Counted from the stretch's first letter, positions 10,838-18,858 are shown. The stretch: 64,000 nucleotides of DNA from Bog-159 sp049520215 (GCA_049520215.1 JBEKPZ010000009.1:1-64000), one strand, 5' to 3'. Notes: a model not told the origin generated them from the sequence alone. A program made the numbers and translations.

Positions 10838-11634
10838 TGTTTCCGCGGCTCTTCCATCTCGGAAGCTTTTCGCAATCGACCTATGGAGTGCTGGTCGCGC
10901 TGGCTTTCCTGGTGGCTTTGTCGGTGATCGCGCGGCTGGCGCGTCGCGCCGGTCTCAACAGCGACGTGGTCGTGAACCTCGGCATTCTTTGCGGGCTCAG
11001 CGCCATCGTGGGGGCCAAGATCATGATGTTCCTGGTGGACATCCCCTACTATGTGCGCAATCCAGGTGAGATTTTTTCCATGGCCAGCCTGCAGGCCGGC
11101 GGTGTTTTCTATGGCGGCTTGATTGCGGCCTTGATCGTGGCCGCGGTCTACATGCGCCGCCACCACCTTCCAGCGCTCCCCACGGCCGACGTTTTCGCTC
11201 CCGGCATCGCGCTAGGCCACGGCATTGGCCGCCTGGGTTGCTTTGCCGCGGGCTGTTGCTGGGGCCGGCCGACCAAGTTGCCCTGGGGAGTTACATTCAC
11301 CAATCCGCTGGCTGAGCAACTCGTGGGCGTGCCGTTGGGCATCCGGCTGCATCCCACGCAATTGTACGAATCGGGGGCCGAGTTTCTCATCTTCGGCATC
11401 CTCTACTGGCGCATCCGCCGGCAGCATGCGGCCGGCGCCATCATCAGCTTATACCTGATCTTGTATTCCACTGCGCGGTTCCTGGTGGAGTTCGTACGCT
11501 ACCACGACCAGCCCAACCCCTTCGGCGGCCCGCTGAACACCTCGCAGTGGATCTCGCTGGCGCTCGCCGCCCTGGGTGCCGCATGGTTCGTGCGCCCACG
11601 CAGACAGGCCGGGCTTGCGGTACGACAACAGTGA
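10837..11634 (+). CDS. lgt: Phosphatidylglycerol-prolipoprotein diacylglyceryl transferase
   Basis: A 265-residue polytopic inner-membrane enzyme that transfers diacylglycerol to the lipobox cysteine of prolipoproteins. The Lgt signature is present as GHGIGRLGCFAAGCCWG, followed by the conserved RLHPTQLYES and the C-terminal R-F-L-V-E-F-V-R-Y-H segment. ATG 10837 overlaps the lspA stop. The C-terminal end (SQWISLALAALGAAWFV) is repeated in diverged form at 12942-13022, beyond two inserted genes, so this gene's 3' end has been replaced or duplicated. Its stop overlaps the next GTG (GTGA). Confidence 0.95.
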   Translation: MFPRLFHLGSFSQSTYGVLVALAFLVALSVIARLARRAGLNSDVVVNLGILCGLSAIVGAKIMMFLVDIPYYVRNPGEIFSMASLQAGGVFYGGLIAALIVAAVYMRRHHLPALPTADVFAPGIALGHGIGRLGCFAAGCCWGRPTKLPWGVTFTNPLAEQLVGVPLGIRLHPTQLYESGAEFLIFGILYWRIRRQHAAGAIISLYLILYSTARFLVEFVRYHDQPNPFGGPLNTSQWISLALAALGAAWFVRPRRQAGLAVRQQ

Positions 11635-12455
11635 TTACATTCCTTTGCTGGAATCTAAACCGACGACCGATTCACCATCGCATCGGCGAACTCGCGAGAT
11701 CCAGGGATGTCGATGTGTTGATCCTCTTGGAGTGCGCCATAGAAGTCGGGGACCTGCTCGGCGCTCTTAATGAGGGGAACCGCCCCATTTTTCGTTACGC
11801 ACCGAACCGCGCCGAAGCGCCCGAAGAGTCGATCAAGATCTTTACGAGATTCCCATCTGAATTTCTCGATCCTTTGGAGGACGGCACTCGTTATACGGTC
11901 CGCCATCTGAGGCTTCCAATGTGTACAGACGTGGTTCTTGCGGCCCTCCATCTGCCGAGCAACCTTCACTCAAGCGAAAGCAGCCAGATACTCGCGTGCT
12001 CGCAGTGGGCGGAAATGATTGCGCAGGTCGAACGTCGGGCCGGCCACACCCGAACGGTCGTTGTGGGCGATCTGAATATGAATCCGTTTGAGGCCGGCGT
12101 CGTAGGAGCGGGGGGCTTTCACGCAACGATGGCGCGCGCTCAAGCACTTCAAGGACAGCGCACAGTTAGCGGCCAGCAGTATCCGTTCTTCTACAATCCG
12201 ATGTGGGGATGCTTTGGAGAGCGCGACGAAACGCCACCGGGTACATACTTCTACGATTCCAGCGAACACGTGAGCTATTATTGGAATATGTTTGACCAAG
12301 TGCTGTTGCGCCCGAGCTTGGTTGACCGGCTGTCGACAACCGGGATAGAGATCGTTACGCGCGCCGGGGCCGTTTCTCTCCTCTCGGCGAATGGCCGCCC
12401 CGACAAATCCGTGGGATCCGACCACCTTCCAATACTGTTCGGACTGGAGCTCTGA
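11631..12455 (+). CDS. Endonuclease/exonuclease/phosphatase-fold protein
   Basis: A 274-residue protein with the metal-dependent EEP (DNase I-like) signature in order: WNLN near the start, the catalytic Glu in LILLEC, GDLNMNPFE in the middle, and SDHLPI at the end. The family includes DNA nucleases, phosphodiesterases and lipid phosphatases, so the substrate is unknown. There is no signal peptide. GTG 11631 is the start: it overlaps the lgt stop (GTGA) and gives VITFLCWNLN directly. GC is clearly lower than in lgt, and it sits with the next gene between lgt and a relic lgt tail, pointing to horizontal acquisition. Confidence 0.85.
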   Translation: MITFLCWNLNRRPIHHRIGELARSRDVDVLILLECAIEVGDLLGALNEGNRPIFRYAPNRAEAPEESIKIFTRFPSEFLDPLEDGTRYTVRHLRLPMCTDVVLAALHLPSNLHSSESSQILACSQWAEMIAQVERRAGHTRTVVVGDLNMNPFEAGVVGAGGFHATMARAQALQGQRTVSGQQYPFFYNPMWGCFGERDETPPGTYFYDSSEHVSYYWNMFDQVLLRPSLVDRLSTTGIEIVTRAGAVSLLSANGRPDKSVGSDHLPILFGLEL

Positions 12456-12463
12456 GAGCCTTT

Positions 12464-12901
12464 ATGCCGGAATTGAATGAAGACCTTTGGCCATCGGACC
12501 TGGGGATCGCCTCGATCGTTACGCCTGCTGCGATTCTAAGATCGCAAGCCGCTTTGCTCGGCGAGAAGACTAAGGGAATCCTGGAGGCCGTCGTCGAGAC
12601 GTCGTCGGTTGGTAATGAAATCCATCATCGGTTTGTGATAAAAGTGCCGGCCCTTGGCAACTACCGCTACGCGCTATTCAGCGTCCACCACCCCGTGACG
12701 CTCTATCCTGTGTTCGTTGACGAAGAGCCGGCGATGCCTCGGAGCCCCTTTATGCCTGACTTTTCATTGGGAGAAAGGTTGCGCGAAGCGACCGGGTTAC
12801 AGGGCGAGGAGGAGTTCCGTTCCTGGCTCCGTCGCACATTCGCATCTGAGGCGACGAAGCGGATAATCGCGAACCTCTACGCTCAAGCGAGCGGCCAGTG
12901 A
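12464..12901 (+). CDS. Unknown protein paired with the EEP-fold gene
   Basis: A 145-residue soluble protein with no family I recognise and no signal peptide or membrane segment. Residues 50-85 look beta-rich (RFVIKVPALGNYRYALFSV), and the C-terminal third is helical (GERLREATGL ... ATKRIIANLYAQA). It follows the EEP gene by 8 bases in the same direction and shares its lower GC, so the two probably form one transferred unit. Whether it is a partner, inhibitor or immunity protein cannot be decided from sequence. Confidence 0.6.
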   Translation: MPELNEDLWPSDLGIASIVTPAAILRSQAALLGEKTKGILEAVVETSSVGNEIHHRFVIKVPALGNYRYALFSVHHPVTLYPVFVDEEPAMPRSPFMPDFSLGERLREATGLQGEEEFRSWLRRTFASEATKRIIANLYAQASGQ

Positions 12902-12941
12902 GGTTGGGTGATAGGGAGGCGAGCTTTCTCCCTTGCGAGTC

Positions 12942-13022
12942 AGCGAATGGATCTCCTTGGCCCCGGCCGCCCTGGGCACCGCCTACTTCGTGTGGGGTAG
13001 ACGCCTCGCCCCTTCACGTTAA
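12942..13022 (+). pseudogene. Relic 3' end of lgt
   Basis: The frame from 12942 reads SEWISLAPAALGTAYFVWGR and ends RLAPSR-stop at 13020-13022. It matches the last part of the intact lgt (SQWISLALAALGAAWFVRPR) with a few substitutions. It has no start or upstream Lgt sequence. It marks where lgt once ended, or a second lgt copy, before the two-gene cassette arrived. Confidence 0.75.
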
Positions 13023-13411
13023 CGCAGGATCTCGAAACCCGCGGTGCGGAAATGTTCATCGAAGGTGAATGCTTTCCGAATCGAAAGCTTTCGCATCACC
13101 GCGAAGCTGACGCAATCGATGGCGTTCGCCCCCGCGGGTCCCCATCGGGCAAACAGGTTCCACCCTTCGGATTGCATCACGGCATCCGGATAAACGATCG
13201 AAACGTCATGACTGAGACGGGCCTCGCGCAGAAAGCTGATCGCCGCGGAAACGAATCCGCGCGCCTGAAGCAGGGAGATCGTTTCGTTGAGGACCAGCGT
13301 TGAGGTGCAGAAAGTAATATCCGGCCGTACGGCCCGCAATGCCTTTTCATGCCACTGATCGCGCGGCATAATTCGGGCGATGTAGAAGCTGGTATCGACA
13401 AACGCGGTCAT
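13019..13411 (-). CDS. PIN-domain toxin (VapC type)
   Basis: A 130-residue PIN-domain RNase. Conserved acidic residues are in place: D6 in FVDTSFYIA, E43-type in LNETISL, D in NAIDCVSFAVM, and D/E in TFDEHFRTAGF. VapC-type toxins cut specific RNAs in the cytoplasm and are held by a partner antitoxin, here the upstream RHH gene. The ATG at 13411 has no good SD sequence, so it was probably translated by coupling to the antitoxin stop. That coupling now appears broken by a 19-bp duplication. The gene ends against the relic lgt tail. Confidence 0.88.
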   Translation of the reverse strand: MTAFVDTSFYIARIMPRDQWHEKALRAVRPDITFCTSTLVLNETISLLQARGFVSAAISFLREARLSHDVSIVYPDAVMQSEGWNLFARWGPAGANAIDCVSFAVMRKLSIRKAFTFDEHFRTAGFEILR

Positions 13412-13412
13412 T

Positions 13413-13450
13413 TATAGAGAATCTCATCGACTATAGAGAATCTCATCGAC
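13413..13450. repeat. 19-bp tandem duplication at the antitoxin/toxin junction
   Basis: TATAGAGAATCTCATCGAC occurs twice head-to-tail, at 13413-13431 and 13432-13450. The first-read copy (minus strand) encodes VDEILY of the antitoxin; the second lies between the antitoxin stop and the toxin ATG. Confidence 0.95.
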
Positions 13451-13657
13451 GCTCTCCGACAGGTCCGTGTCCGGAGCGTCCACCAAGGCGGTGATCGAGG
13501 CGAACGGATCGCCGCCGCTTGCGGCTCTCGGTTGACGCAGCCGAATCACCATCGTTTCGCGGATGAACTGCGCAAGAGGCAGCTTTTCGCGGGCGGCTGC
13601 TTGCTTCAGCTCCACAGCCAGGTCGCCGGGCAGCGTAATTTGGAACTTGACGCTCAT
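13424..13657 (-). CDS. Ribbon-helix-helix antitoxin partner of the PIN toxin
   Basis: A 77-residue protein. The N-terminal 40 residues (KFQITLPGDLAVELKQAAAR and then LPLAQFIRETMVIRL) make a CopG/MetJ-type ribbon-helix-helix DNA-binding fold. The tail, ending SVDEILYSR, should bind the PIN toxin. Its last two residues and stop come from the junction of a 19-bp tandem duplication; without the duplication it would end VDEILYK with its stop overlapping the toxin ATG. Such antitoxins repress their own operon, whose promoter should lie just beyond 13657. Confidence 0.85.
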   Translation of the reverse strand: MSVKFQITLPGDLAVELKQAAAREKLPLAQFIRETMVIRLRQPRAASGGDPFASITALVDAPDTDLSESVDEILYSR

Positions 13658-13764
13658 AGGGTCATTATACGTCTATACGGATGGTGATGTCCAGGCCATT
13701 TTCGGCTCGCTTCGGCTCGCCCTCCAAACCCGCCCATGCTAGAGTGAACTGGAACGGAGGAAAT

Positions 13765-14643
13765 ATGGCTTTTTGTCAGAATTGCGGCGCCCAAATGAAC
13801 GGGGAGTTTTGCGTCGCATGTGGCACGCGCGCCAAATCGAGCGATGCGTCTTCGGCTGCGGCCCCACCGCAGGCCACGCCTGTCCAGGCTGCGCCCGGTG
13901 CCACGCCAGCCGTCCCGCGGAAGACCAGCCCGATCGTCTGGATACTAGTGGCCGTGCTCGCATTGTTTGTGATGTTCGGGATCGCCGTGGTCGGCGGCGG
14001 TATTTTCCTGGTGCACAAAGCCAAGCAAGCCGGGCTCGATCCGGATTTGATGCGGAACAATCCGGGGCTGGCCACGGCGAAGCTGCTCGTCGCAACCAAT
14101 CCGGACCTCGAGGTGGTTTCGACAGACGACGCGCGGGGCCTGATTACGATCCGCCAGAGGTCCACGGGGAAGACCATGACCGTGAACTTCGATGAAATCA
14201 AGCGGGGGAGGCTCACCTTCAAGGAGGATGGCAAGGATGCCGTGACCCTGGAGACGCACGGCGATGGCAACACCGGCAGCCTGCAGATGAAGGCCGGTTC
14301 CGAGTCGCTGAATATCGGGGCTAACCAGGCGACCTTGCCGGCGTGGGTTCCGGCATATCCGAATTCCAAGCCGGCCAGCACCTTCAGCCTGAACGCCAAA
14401 GAGGGTACCACTGCCAGCTTCCAATTTCAGACGCAGGACGCTCCCAAGGACGTAGTCGGGTTTTATGAAACGGGATTGAAGCAAGCCGGATTCCGCATTA
14501 ACGCGACCAGTACGAGTGAAAGCGGCGGATCTTCCGGTGGCCTGGTTTCCGCGGAGGATGCGGCCAACAAGCGCACGGTAGTGGTGGCCGTGGGAACCGG
14601 CGACAAGGGAACCACCGTCAGTGTGACTTATTCGCAGAAGTAG
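13765..14643 (+). CDS. Zinc-ribbon membrane-anchored protein
   Basis: A 292-residue protein. Residues 1-24 form a double CxxC zinc ribbon (CQNCG ... CVACG), followed by an Ala/Pro-rich linker, one transmembrane helix at about residues 53-75 (IVWILVAVLALFVMFGIAVV), and a soluble ~200-residue domain. ATG 13765 is preceded by GGAGG at a good distance, which decides the start. Layouts of zinc ribbon, one helix and extracytoplasmic domain are common in acidobacterial proteins of unknown function. It is followed at once by a hairpin with a T-run. Confidence 0.8.
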   Translation: MAFCQNCGAQMNGEFCVACGTRAKSSDASSAAAPPQATPVQAAPGATPAVPRKTSPIVWILVAVLALFVMFGIAVVGGGIFLVHKAKQAGLDPDLMRNNPGLATAKLLVATNPDLEVVSTDDARGLITIRQRSTGKTMTVNFDEIKRGRLTFKEDGKDAVTLETHGDGNTGSLQMKAGSESLNIGANQATLPAWVPAYPNSKPASTFSLNAKEGTTASFQFQTQDAPKDVVGFYETGLKQAGFRINATSTSESGGSSGGLVSAEDAANKRTVVVAVGTGDKGTTVSVTYSQK

Positions 14644-14693
14644 GTGGGGCGGGCGTCCACGCCTGCGGCGGGTCTCCAGACCCGCCCTTTTTG
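14644..14693 (+). terminator. Repeat-derived hairpin terminator
   Basis: A GTGGGGC-family repeat starts one base after the stop of the zinc-ribbon gene. Its second palindrome, GGCGGGTCTCCAGACCCGCC, is followed by CTTTTTG, giving a convincing intrinsic terminator between convergent genes. The repeat family seems to have been co-opted as a terminator. Confidence 0.7.
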
Positions 14694-14702
14694 CGCAAAA
14701 CG

Positions 14703-15374
14703 TTACCGTGGGTTTTCGACATGCCCGATCACCCACTCGGCCAGATCTTCCATCCGTTCCACCAGCAGATCCGGCGGCACGGCCTCGAGCGTCTCGGGCT
14801 GCAGCCCGTAAGTCACGCCGCAGGACCGCACGTGTGCGTTGCGCGCCGTCTGGACGTCCACGGAACTGTCCCCCACCATCATGGTGCGTTCCCGTGAGCC
14901 GCCGCATTCCGCGATCAGCGTCTCGACCCCGATGGGGTGCGGCTTCTTGAAATCGAAACTGTTGCCGCCATAGACCTGCCGGAAATGCCCGCCAACGCCC
15001 AGCCCGTCCAGGATGGCGCGGCTGATCCTAACCGGCTTGTTGGTCAGCACGGCCATCCGCACTCCCGCGTCCCGCAACCGGTCGAGCGCTTCCCGCACGC
15101 CGGGGTAGAGAGTGGTGCAATCCAGCTTGTGGTCGCTGTAATACTCGATGAAGAACTCGAGAGCTTCCTGAACCTGCGCTTCGGTAGCCTCCGCGCCCAG
15201 CAGGCGGCGAACCAGCACCGGCGCGCCATTGCCCACGTAGGAGCAAACACGCTCATCCTCCAGTGGCGGCATGCCCATGTGGCCGCGCGCGGCATTTCCG
15301 GCGTTTGCCAGATCGCGCCTGGAATCGATCAGCGTGCCGTCCAGATCGAAGACGAGCAGATCCACGCGGTTCAC
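14703..15374 (-). CDS. gph: HAD-family hydrolase, phosphoglycolate phosphatase-like
   Basis: 223 residues with the four HAD motifs: FDLDGTLIDS (nucleophile Asp) at the start, VLTNKP, the Lys in FKKPHPIG, and MVGDSSVDVQTA. The cap domain between motifs 1 and 2 is of the Gph type. Such enzymes dephosphorylate 2-phosphoglycolate or related small phosphates in the cytoplasm. The GTG start overlaps the stop of the Fis-like gene (GTGA), making it the last gene of the purC-cvpA-fis-gph unit. Substrate specificity within HAD enzymes is hard to tell. Confidence 0.85.
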   Translation of the reverse strand: MNRVDLLVFDLDGTLIDSRRDLANAGNAARGHMGMPPLEDERVCSYVGNGAPVLVRRLLGAEATEAQVQEALEFFIEYYSDHKLDCTTLYPGVREALDRLRDAGVRMAVLTNKPVRISRAILDGLGVGGHFRQVYGGNSFDFKKPHPIGVETLIAECGGSRERTMMVGDSSVDVQTARNAHVRSCGVTYGLQPETLEAVPPDLLVERMEDLAEWVIGHVENPR

Positions 15375-15637
15375 GCCGTGGCGGCCTTGGCGCGCGCGGG
15401 GGACTCCGCACGCACGGGTTTGCGCCGCGCCTTGTGCGTGCCCAAATGGTACTCCGTCATCTTCCGTTGCAGCGTGTTGCGATGAATCCCCAGCAACTTG
15501 CTGGCGGCCGAGCGGTTGCCGCCGGTGCGCGCCAGCGCCCTTTCGATCAGGGTCTTTTCCAGTAGTTCGACTACCTCTTCGAGGAAAAAGCCGTTGCCTA
15601 CCAGATGCTCCACTAGCGCTTCGAATGTCTCTTTCAT
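15371..15637 (-). CDS. Fis-type helix-turn-helix protein
   Basis: 88 residues from ATG 15637, one base after the cvpA stop. The core is a Fis-family HTH (LIERALARTGGNRSAASKLL and GIHRNTLQRKM), the same fold as the C-terminus of NtrC activators. It is followed by a basic Ala/Lys/Arg-rich tail that may help DNA binding. It is a stand-alone DNA-binding protein without receiver or AAA domain; its targets are unknown. An earlier in-frame ATG at 15658 would overlap cvpA. Confidence 0.82.
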   Translation of the reverse strand: MKETFEALVEHLVGNGFFLEEVVELLEKTLIERALARTGGNRSAASKLLGIHRNTLQRKMTEYHLGTHKARRKPVRAESPARAKAATA

Positions 15638-15638
15638 C

Positions 15639-16214
15639 TCATGCCTTCTTCCCCGCATCCGGCAATCCCCGAATGCCCTTTTTCAGGGCGTTGCCCCAAA
15701 TCGTCTTCACCTGCTCGTAACTCTTCCGAAATCCGTCTTTCAACTCGCGCGGCGCGACTGCGGAGCAGACCCGCGCCGCATCAATCACGTACGGCGCCAC
15801 CCGCGACCGCACCACCGCATCCGGCGGAGACTTGCCCGGCGTGAACGCCAGCAGCGCCAGGACCACGGCTATGGAGATCAGCACTCCCCGCACTATGCCG
15901 AAACACGCGCCCAGCAGGCGGTCCACGAACGACAACCCCACCACCTTCATCATCCGCCGCAGCACGCGGCCCACAATAGCGCCCAGGATAAGCACGCCGC
16001 AAAACACCATCAGGAAGCCGCAGAAATTGGCGACGCCCGGCGAACTGACGTATGGCTGCAGAAACGACCCCGCGGTGCCGTAGAACCAGATGGCCAGCAC
16101 CAGCGCCGCGATCATGGAAAACAGCCCCACCACTTCACGCGTCAAGCCCGTGGAAAAGCTGGTCACCACCGAGCCCGCCAGCACCAGCAGCAACACGATG
16201 TCCAGCCAGTTCAT
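15639..16214 (-). CDS. cvpA: CvpA family membrane protein
   Basis: 191 residues with four hydrophobic segments (MNWLDIVLLLVLAGSVVTSF at the N-terminus, then FSMIAALVLAIWFYG, FLMVFCGVLILGAIVG and FGIVRGVLISIAVVLALLAF). The N-terminal N-W-x-D and the segment VDRLLGACFGIVRG are hallmarks of CvpA, linked in enterobacteria to colicin V production and envelope homeostasis. The C-terminal ~50 residues are soluble. Its ATG overlaps the purC stop (ATGA). The pairing with a purine gene resembles the cvpA-purF linkage elsewhere. Confidence 0.88.
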   Translation of the reverse strand: MNWLDIVLLLVLAGSVVTSFSTGLTREVVGLFSMIAALVLAIWFYGTAGSFLQPYVSSPGVANFCGFLMVFCGVLILGAIVGRVLRRMMKVVGLSFVDRLLGACFGIVRGVLISIAVVLALLAFTPGKSPPDAVVRSRVAPYVIDAARVCSAVAPRELKDGFRKSYEQVKTIWGNALKKGIRGLPDAGKKA

Positions 16215-17101
16215 AGCTCTTTGCCAGTCAACACGCGGTAGGCCAGCCGGTACTTCTCGCTGGTCTTATCCGCGACGTCGTCCGGCAGCGGCGGCGCGGG
16301 CGGCTTCTTGTTCCATTGGATGGATTCCAGGTAATCGCGCACATACTGCTTATCGTAGGAAAGCTGTGGGCCTCCGGGCCTGTAGGTTTCCGCGGGCCAA
16401 AAGCGCGAAGAATCCGGCGTCAGCACTTCATCGCCCAGGACCAGTTCGCCGTCCACGAAGCCAAACTCGAATTTCGTATCGGCGATGATTACGCCTTTCG
16501 TCTCCGCGTAAGCCGCCGCGCGCGAATAGATCCGCAGCGTGAGATCGCGCAAACGCGCGCCCAATTCCGCGTCCACCAGTGAGCACATCGCTTCGAAGGA
16601 AATGTTCTCGTCATGGCCGCTCTGCGCCTTGGTGGACGGCGTGAAGATGGGCGCGGGCAGCCGGTCGCTTTCGTGCAATCCGGCGGGCAGCGGGACGCCG
16701 CAGACGGTGCCCTGCGCCTTGTATTCCTTCCAGCCCGATCCGGCCAGATAGCCGCGCGCCACGCATTCCACCTCGACCATTTGCGCGCGCTTCACCAGCA
16801 TGGAGCGGCCTTCCAGTTGGCCGCGAAATTGCCGCAGCGCCGCCGGGTATTCGTCCACATTGGCCGTGAGGAAATGCGTAGGCGTCACATCGCGCAGGAA
16901 GTTGAACCAGAATATGGAAAGCTGCGTGAGGACTCTGCCTTTATCCGGTATGCCGGTGGGCAGGATGTAGTCGAACGCCGAAATGCGGTCGGTGGCGACA
17001 ATCAGCAATTGTCCGTCCACGCGATATACGTCGCGCACTTTGCCTTGCGCGTGCTTTTCGATTCCGGGCAGTTCGGTATTGAGGATAACTGTGTCGGGCA
17101 T
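16211..17101 (-). CDS. purC: Phosphoribosylaminoimidazole-succinocarboxamide synthase
   Basis: 296 residues. This ATP-dependent enzyme joins aspartate to CAIR to form SAICAR in purine synthesis. It has the N-terminal GKVRDVY nucleotide-binding segment, ATDRISAFDYILPTGIPDKG, VECVARGYLAGSGWKEY, and the signature region DTKFEFGFVDGELVLGDEVL with DSSRFW. The length fits the longer SAICAR synthetase subgroup. It is the first gene of a four-gene minus-strand operon. No other purine gene is in the window. Confidence 0.96.
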   Translation of the reverse strand: MPDTVILNTELPGIEKHAQGKVRDVYRVDGQLLIVATDRISAFDYILPTGIPDKGRVLTQLSIFWFNFLRDVTPTHFLTANVDEYPAALRQFRGQLEGRSMLVKRAQMVEVECVARGYLAGSGWKEYKAQGTVCGVPLPAGLHESDRLPAPIFTPSTKAQSGHDENISFEAMCSLVDAELGARLRDLTLRIYSRAAAYAETKGVIIADTKFEFGFVDGELVLGDEVLTPDSSRFWPAETYRPGGPQLSYDKQYVRDYLESIQWNKKPPAPPLPDDVADKTSEKYRLAYRVLTGKEL

Positions 17102-17195
17102 CGTGGATCTTCAGGGATCGTCTATCGGGGGAGTAACTCAAATAATAACGCGACTGCGTCATTTGTCAAACAACATTCTCGTACCCGAAGTCCCA

Positions 17196-18248
17196 TTACG
17201 TATGCACGTCGCCGCCATCGTCGAACAGCGACTGCGCCAAGCCGCTGGAACTGCGCTCCCAGGCACTGGTGCGCCAGTTGTCGAATGCGTTGGAAACGCG
17301 CATCCAGGTGGCCGGGCTCAATAGGAACCGCTCGGCCAGTGCAAACACGTAAGGCTCGTAGAGGCGCCGCGCCTGCGCCAGTTTGGCGTCGAACTCCGCG
17401 GCGCTGGTGGGCGCGATCCCGGCGGCTGCCAGCCCCGCTTTGAATTGCTCCAAAGCTTGGGCGGGGAGGCGATCCGGCTGCGGCGTGCGCGGCGGCGCAT
17501 TCACAATCTGCGCCAGGTCCACCACCGTATGCCGTGCCATGGCGAAGGTCAGCCGCGCCTGCCAGGGCGCCAGGCCGTCGATGCCCGCAATCACCACCGC
17601 GCAAACGTCCAGGATGGCGGTGAGCGCCGCCAGCCACGATTGGTTATCGTGCTGCGAGCGGAAGTATGCCAGCACCGGATACGATATGTAGGTCTCCAGC
17701 AGGTCCGCCGACCAGATCTCCCACTCCCGCAACAGTTCGTCGATGGCCGCCAGGCCGTGGCCTGTCGCATAACGCCGGAGAAGCTCGGCGGCCGTGGGGG
17801 GCGATCCGGCGCGCGCATCAAGTAGCAAAATGCTGGTCTCCCGCTTCGCAAAGGATTGGTACAATACCGGGAGATAGCTGATCACCAATGCCAGGAAACC
17901 GAAGCCGGTGCCGGCCTCGAGCATGAGCACCGCGCGCGCCATGCGCGTGTGCGGCACTCCCATTCCCAGGGTGATGAACGTGGTGCCGCTCAGGTAGACG
18001 CTTTCGGAGAAGCTCATCTGGGGCGGCCCCACCGACCACTGCACCAGCGCAAAGGCCAGGATCATCCCGGTCGCCCACACCACGATCAGAAACAGCAGCG
18101 AGAGGGGCCCGTAGAAGCTGAGATAGCGTTCGCGGCGTTTGTTGGAGCGCACCCGCCGCGCCAGCCACGACCACACGGCCCAGGTAGACAAATAGAATAG
18201 CCGGCTCAGCCGCAAGCGCCGCGCCACGCGCCGCGGCAGGATGATCAC
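17196..18248 (-). CDS. Two-TM ion-channel-like membrane protein (possible 5' frameshift)
   Basis: 350 residues from GTG 18248. Two hydrophobic helices (about residues 48-70 and 110-130) flank a pore-like loop SGTTFITLGMGVP, resembling the TxGxG filter of two-TM potassium channels. The C-terminal ~210 residues are a soluble, helix-rich domain. In relatives I know, an extra N-terminal helix precedes a W/L-D-x-F-E-x-I-x-L-P-R-R-V segment. Here that helix (MTVLAAIF) lies in another frame, starting at 18288, and DGFEVIILPRRV is in this frame, so a one-base frameshift near 18260 is likely. Ion specificity is unproven. Confidence 0.7.
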   Translation of the reverse strand: MIILPRRVARRLRLSRLFYLSTWAVWSWLARRVRSNKRRERYLSFYGPLSLLFLIVVWATGMILAFALVQWSVGPPQMSFSESVYLSGTTFITLGMGVPHTRMARAVLMLEAGTGFGFLALVISYLPVLYQSFAKRETSILLLDARAGSPPTAAELLRRYATGHGLAAIDELLREWEIWSADLLETYISYPVLAYFRSQHDNQSWLAALTAILDVCAVVIAGIDGLAPWQARLTFAMARHTVVDLAQIVNAPPRTPQPDRLPAQALEQFKAGLAAAGIAPTSAAEFDAKLAQARRLYEPYVFALAERFLLSPATWMRVSNAFDNWRTSAWERSSSGLAQSLFDDGGDVHT

Positions 18249-18308
18249 TTCGAAGCCATCCCACGAAAATGGCGGCCAGCACAGTCATGCGAGATTCCTT
18301 TCAGAATT

Positions 18309-18352
18309 GTGGGGCAGGCCCTCGGCCTGCGGCGGCCTCCCAGGCCGCCTCT
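18309..18352 (+). repeat. GTGGGGC twin-hairpin repeat
   Basis: GTGGGGCAGGCCCTCGGCCT then GCGGCGGCCTCCCAGGCCGC followed by CTCTTTTGG: two adjacent hairpins and a short T-run. It lies between the channel-like gene and the thioesterase gene. Confidence 0.85.
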
Positions 18353-18375
18353 TTTGGTTGCGGCTATGCTTCTCT

Positions 18376-18418
18376 GTGGGGCGGGACTCCAGTCCTGCGC
18401 GGGTTCTCCAGGACCCGC
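18376..18418 (+). repeat. GTGGGGC twin-hairpin repeat
   Basis: GTGGGGCGGGACTCCAGTCC and then GCGGGTTCTCCAGGACCCGC, a second copy only 24 bases after the one at 18309 but with different loop and stem sequences. The stems are kept by paired changes. Confidence 0.8.
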
Positions 18419-18457
18419 TCTGCGCGCCGCGGAGGGCCGGCGTGGACGTCCGCCGCA

Positions 18458-18853
18458 TCATTCCCCGGATCTCCGTAGTGCTTCTTTCAGCACCTCCGGC
18501 AACGCCTGCGCCCGCCCCGCCGGTCCCATGCATACCACCACAATCGATCCGTTGGCGGCCGTGACACCCTCCATCATCGCGGCGAACTCCAGCGTATAAG
18601 ACGACGTTCCCACGCGCTTCACCGACACGGCGATATCCAGTTCGTCGTCGAAGCCCACCGCCGACCGGTACTCGCATTCCACACGCACGCGCGGAAAGAC
18701 CACATCCGTCGCGTCGCGATAGCGGTATCCGAGCGAGCGCAGAAACTCGATTTCCGCGGACTCGAAGTACCGGAGCATGGCTGTGAAGTGGATTCGTCCG
18801 GAAGCGTCCGTATCGGGGAACGCCACCCGGACGCGGTGCGTGAAATTTGGCAT
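18458..18853 (-). CDS. Acyl-CoA thioesterase (4HBT / YbgC-like)
   Basis: 131 residues with the hot-dog fold signature of 4-hydroxybenzoyl-CoA/YbgC thioesterases: VAFPDTDASGRIHFTAMLRY has the catalytic-type Asp and is followed by FESAEIEFLRSLGY. These enzymes hydrolyse short acyl-CoA thioesters in the cytoplasm; YbgC relatives associate with the Tol-Pal system, but no tol genes are nearby. It lies 5 bases after the secreted-protein gene at 18859-19575 and is probably co-transcribed with it. Confidence 0.88.
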   Translation of the reverse strand: MPNFTHRVRVAFPDTDASGRIHFTAMLRYFESAEIEFLRSLGYRYRDATDVVFPRVRVECEYRSAVGFDDELDIAVSVKRVGTSSYTLEFAAMMEGVTAANGSIVVVCMGPAGRAQALPEVLKEALRRSGE

Positions 18854-18858
18854 GGGTT

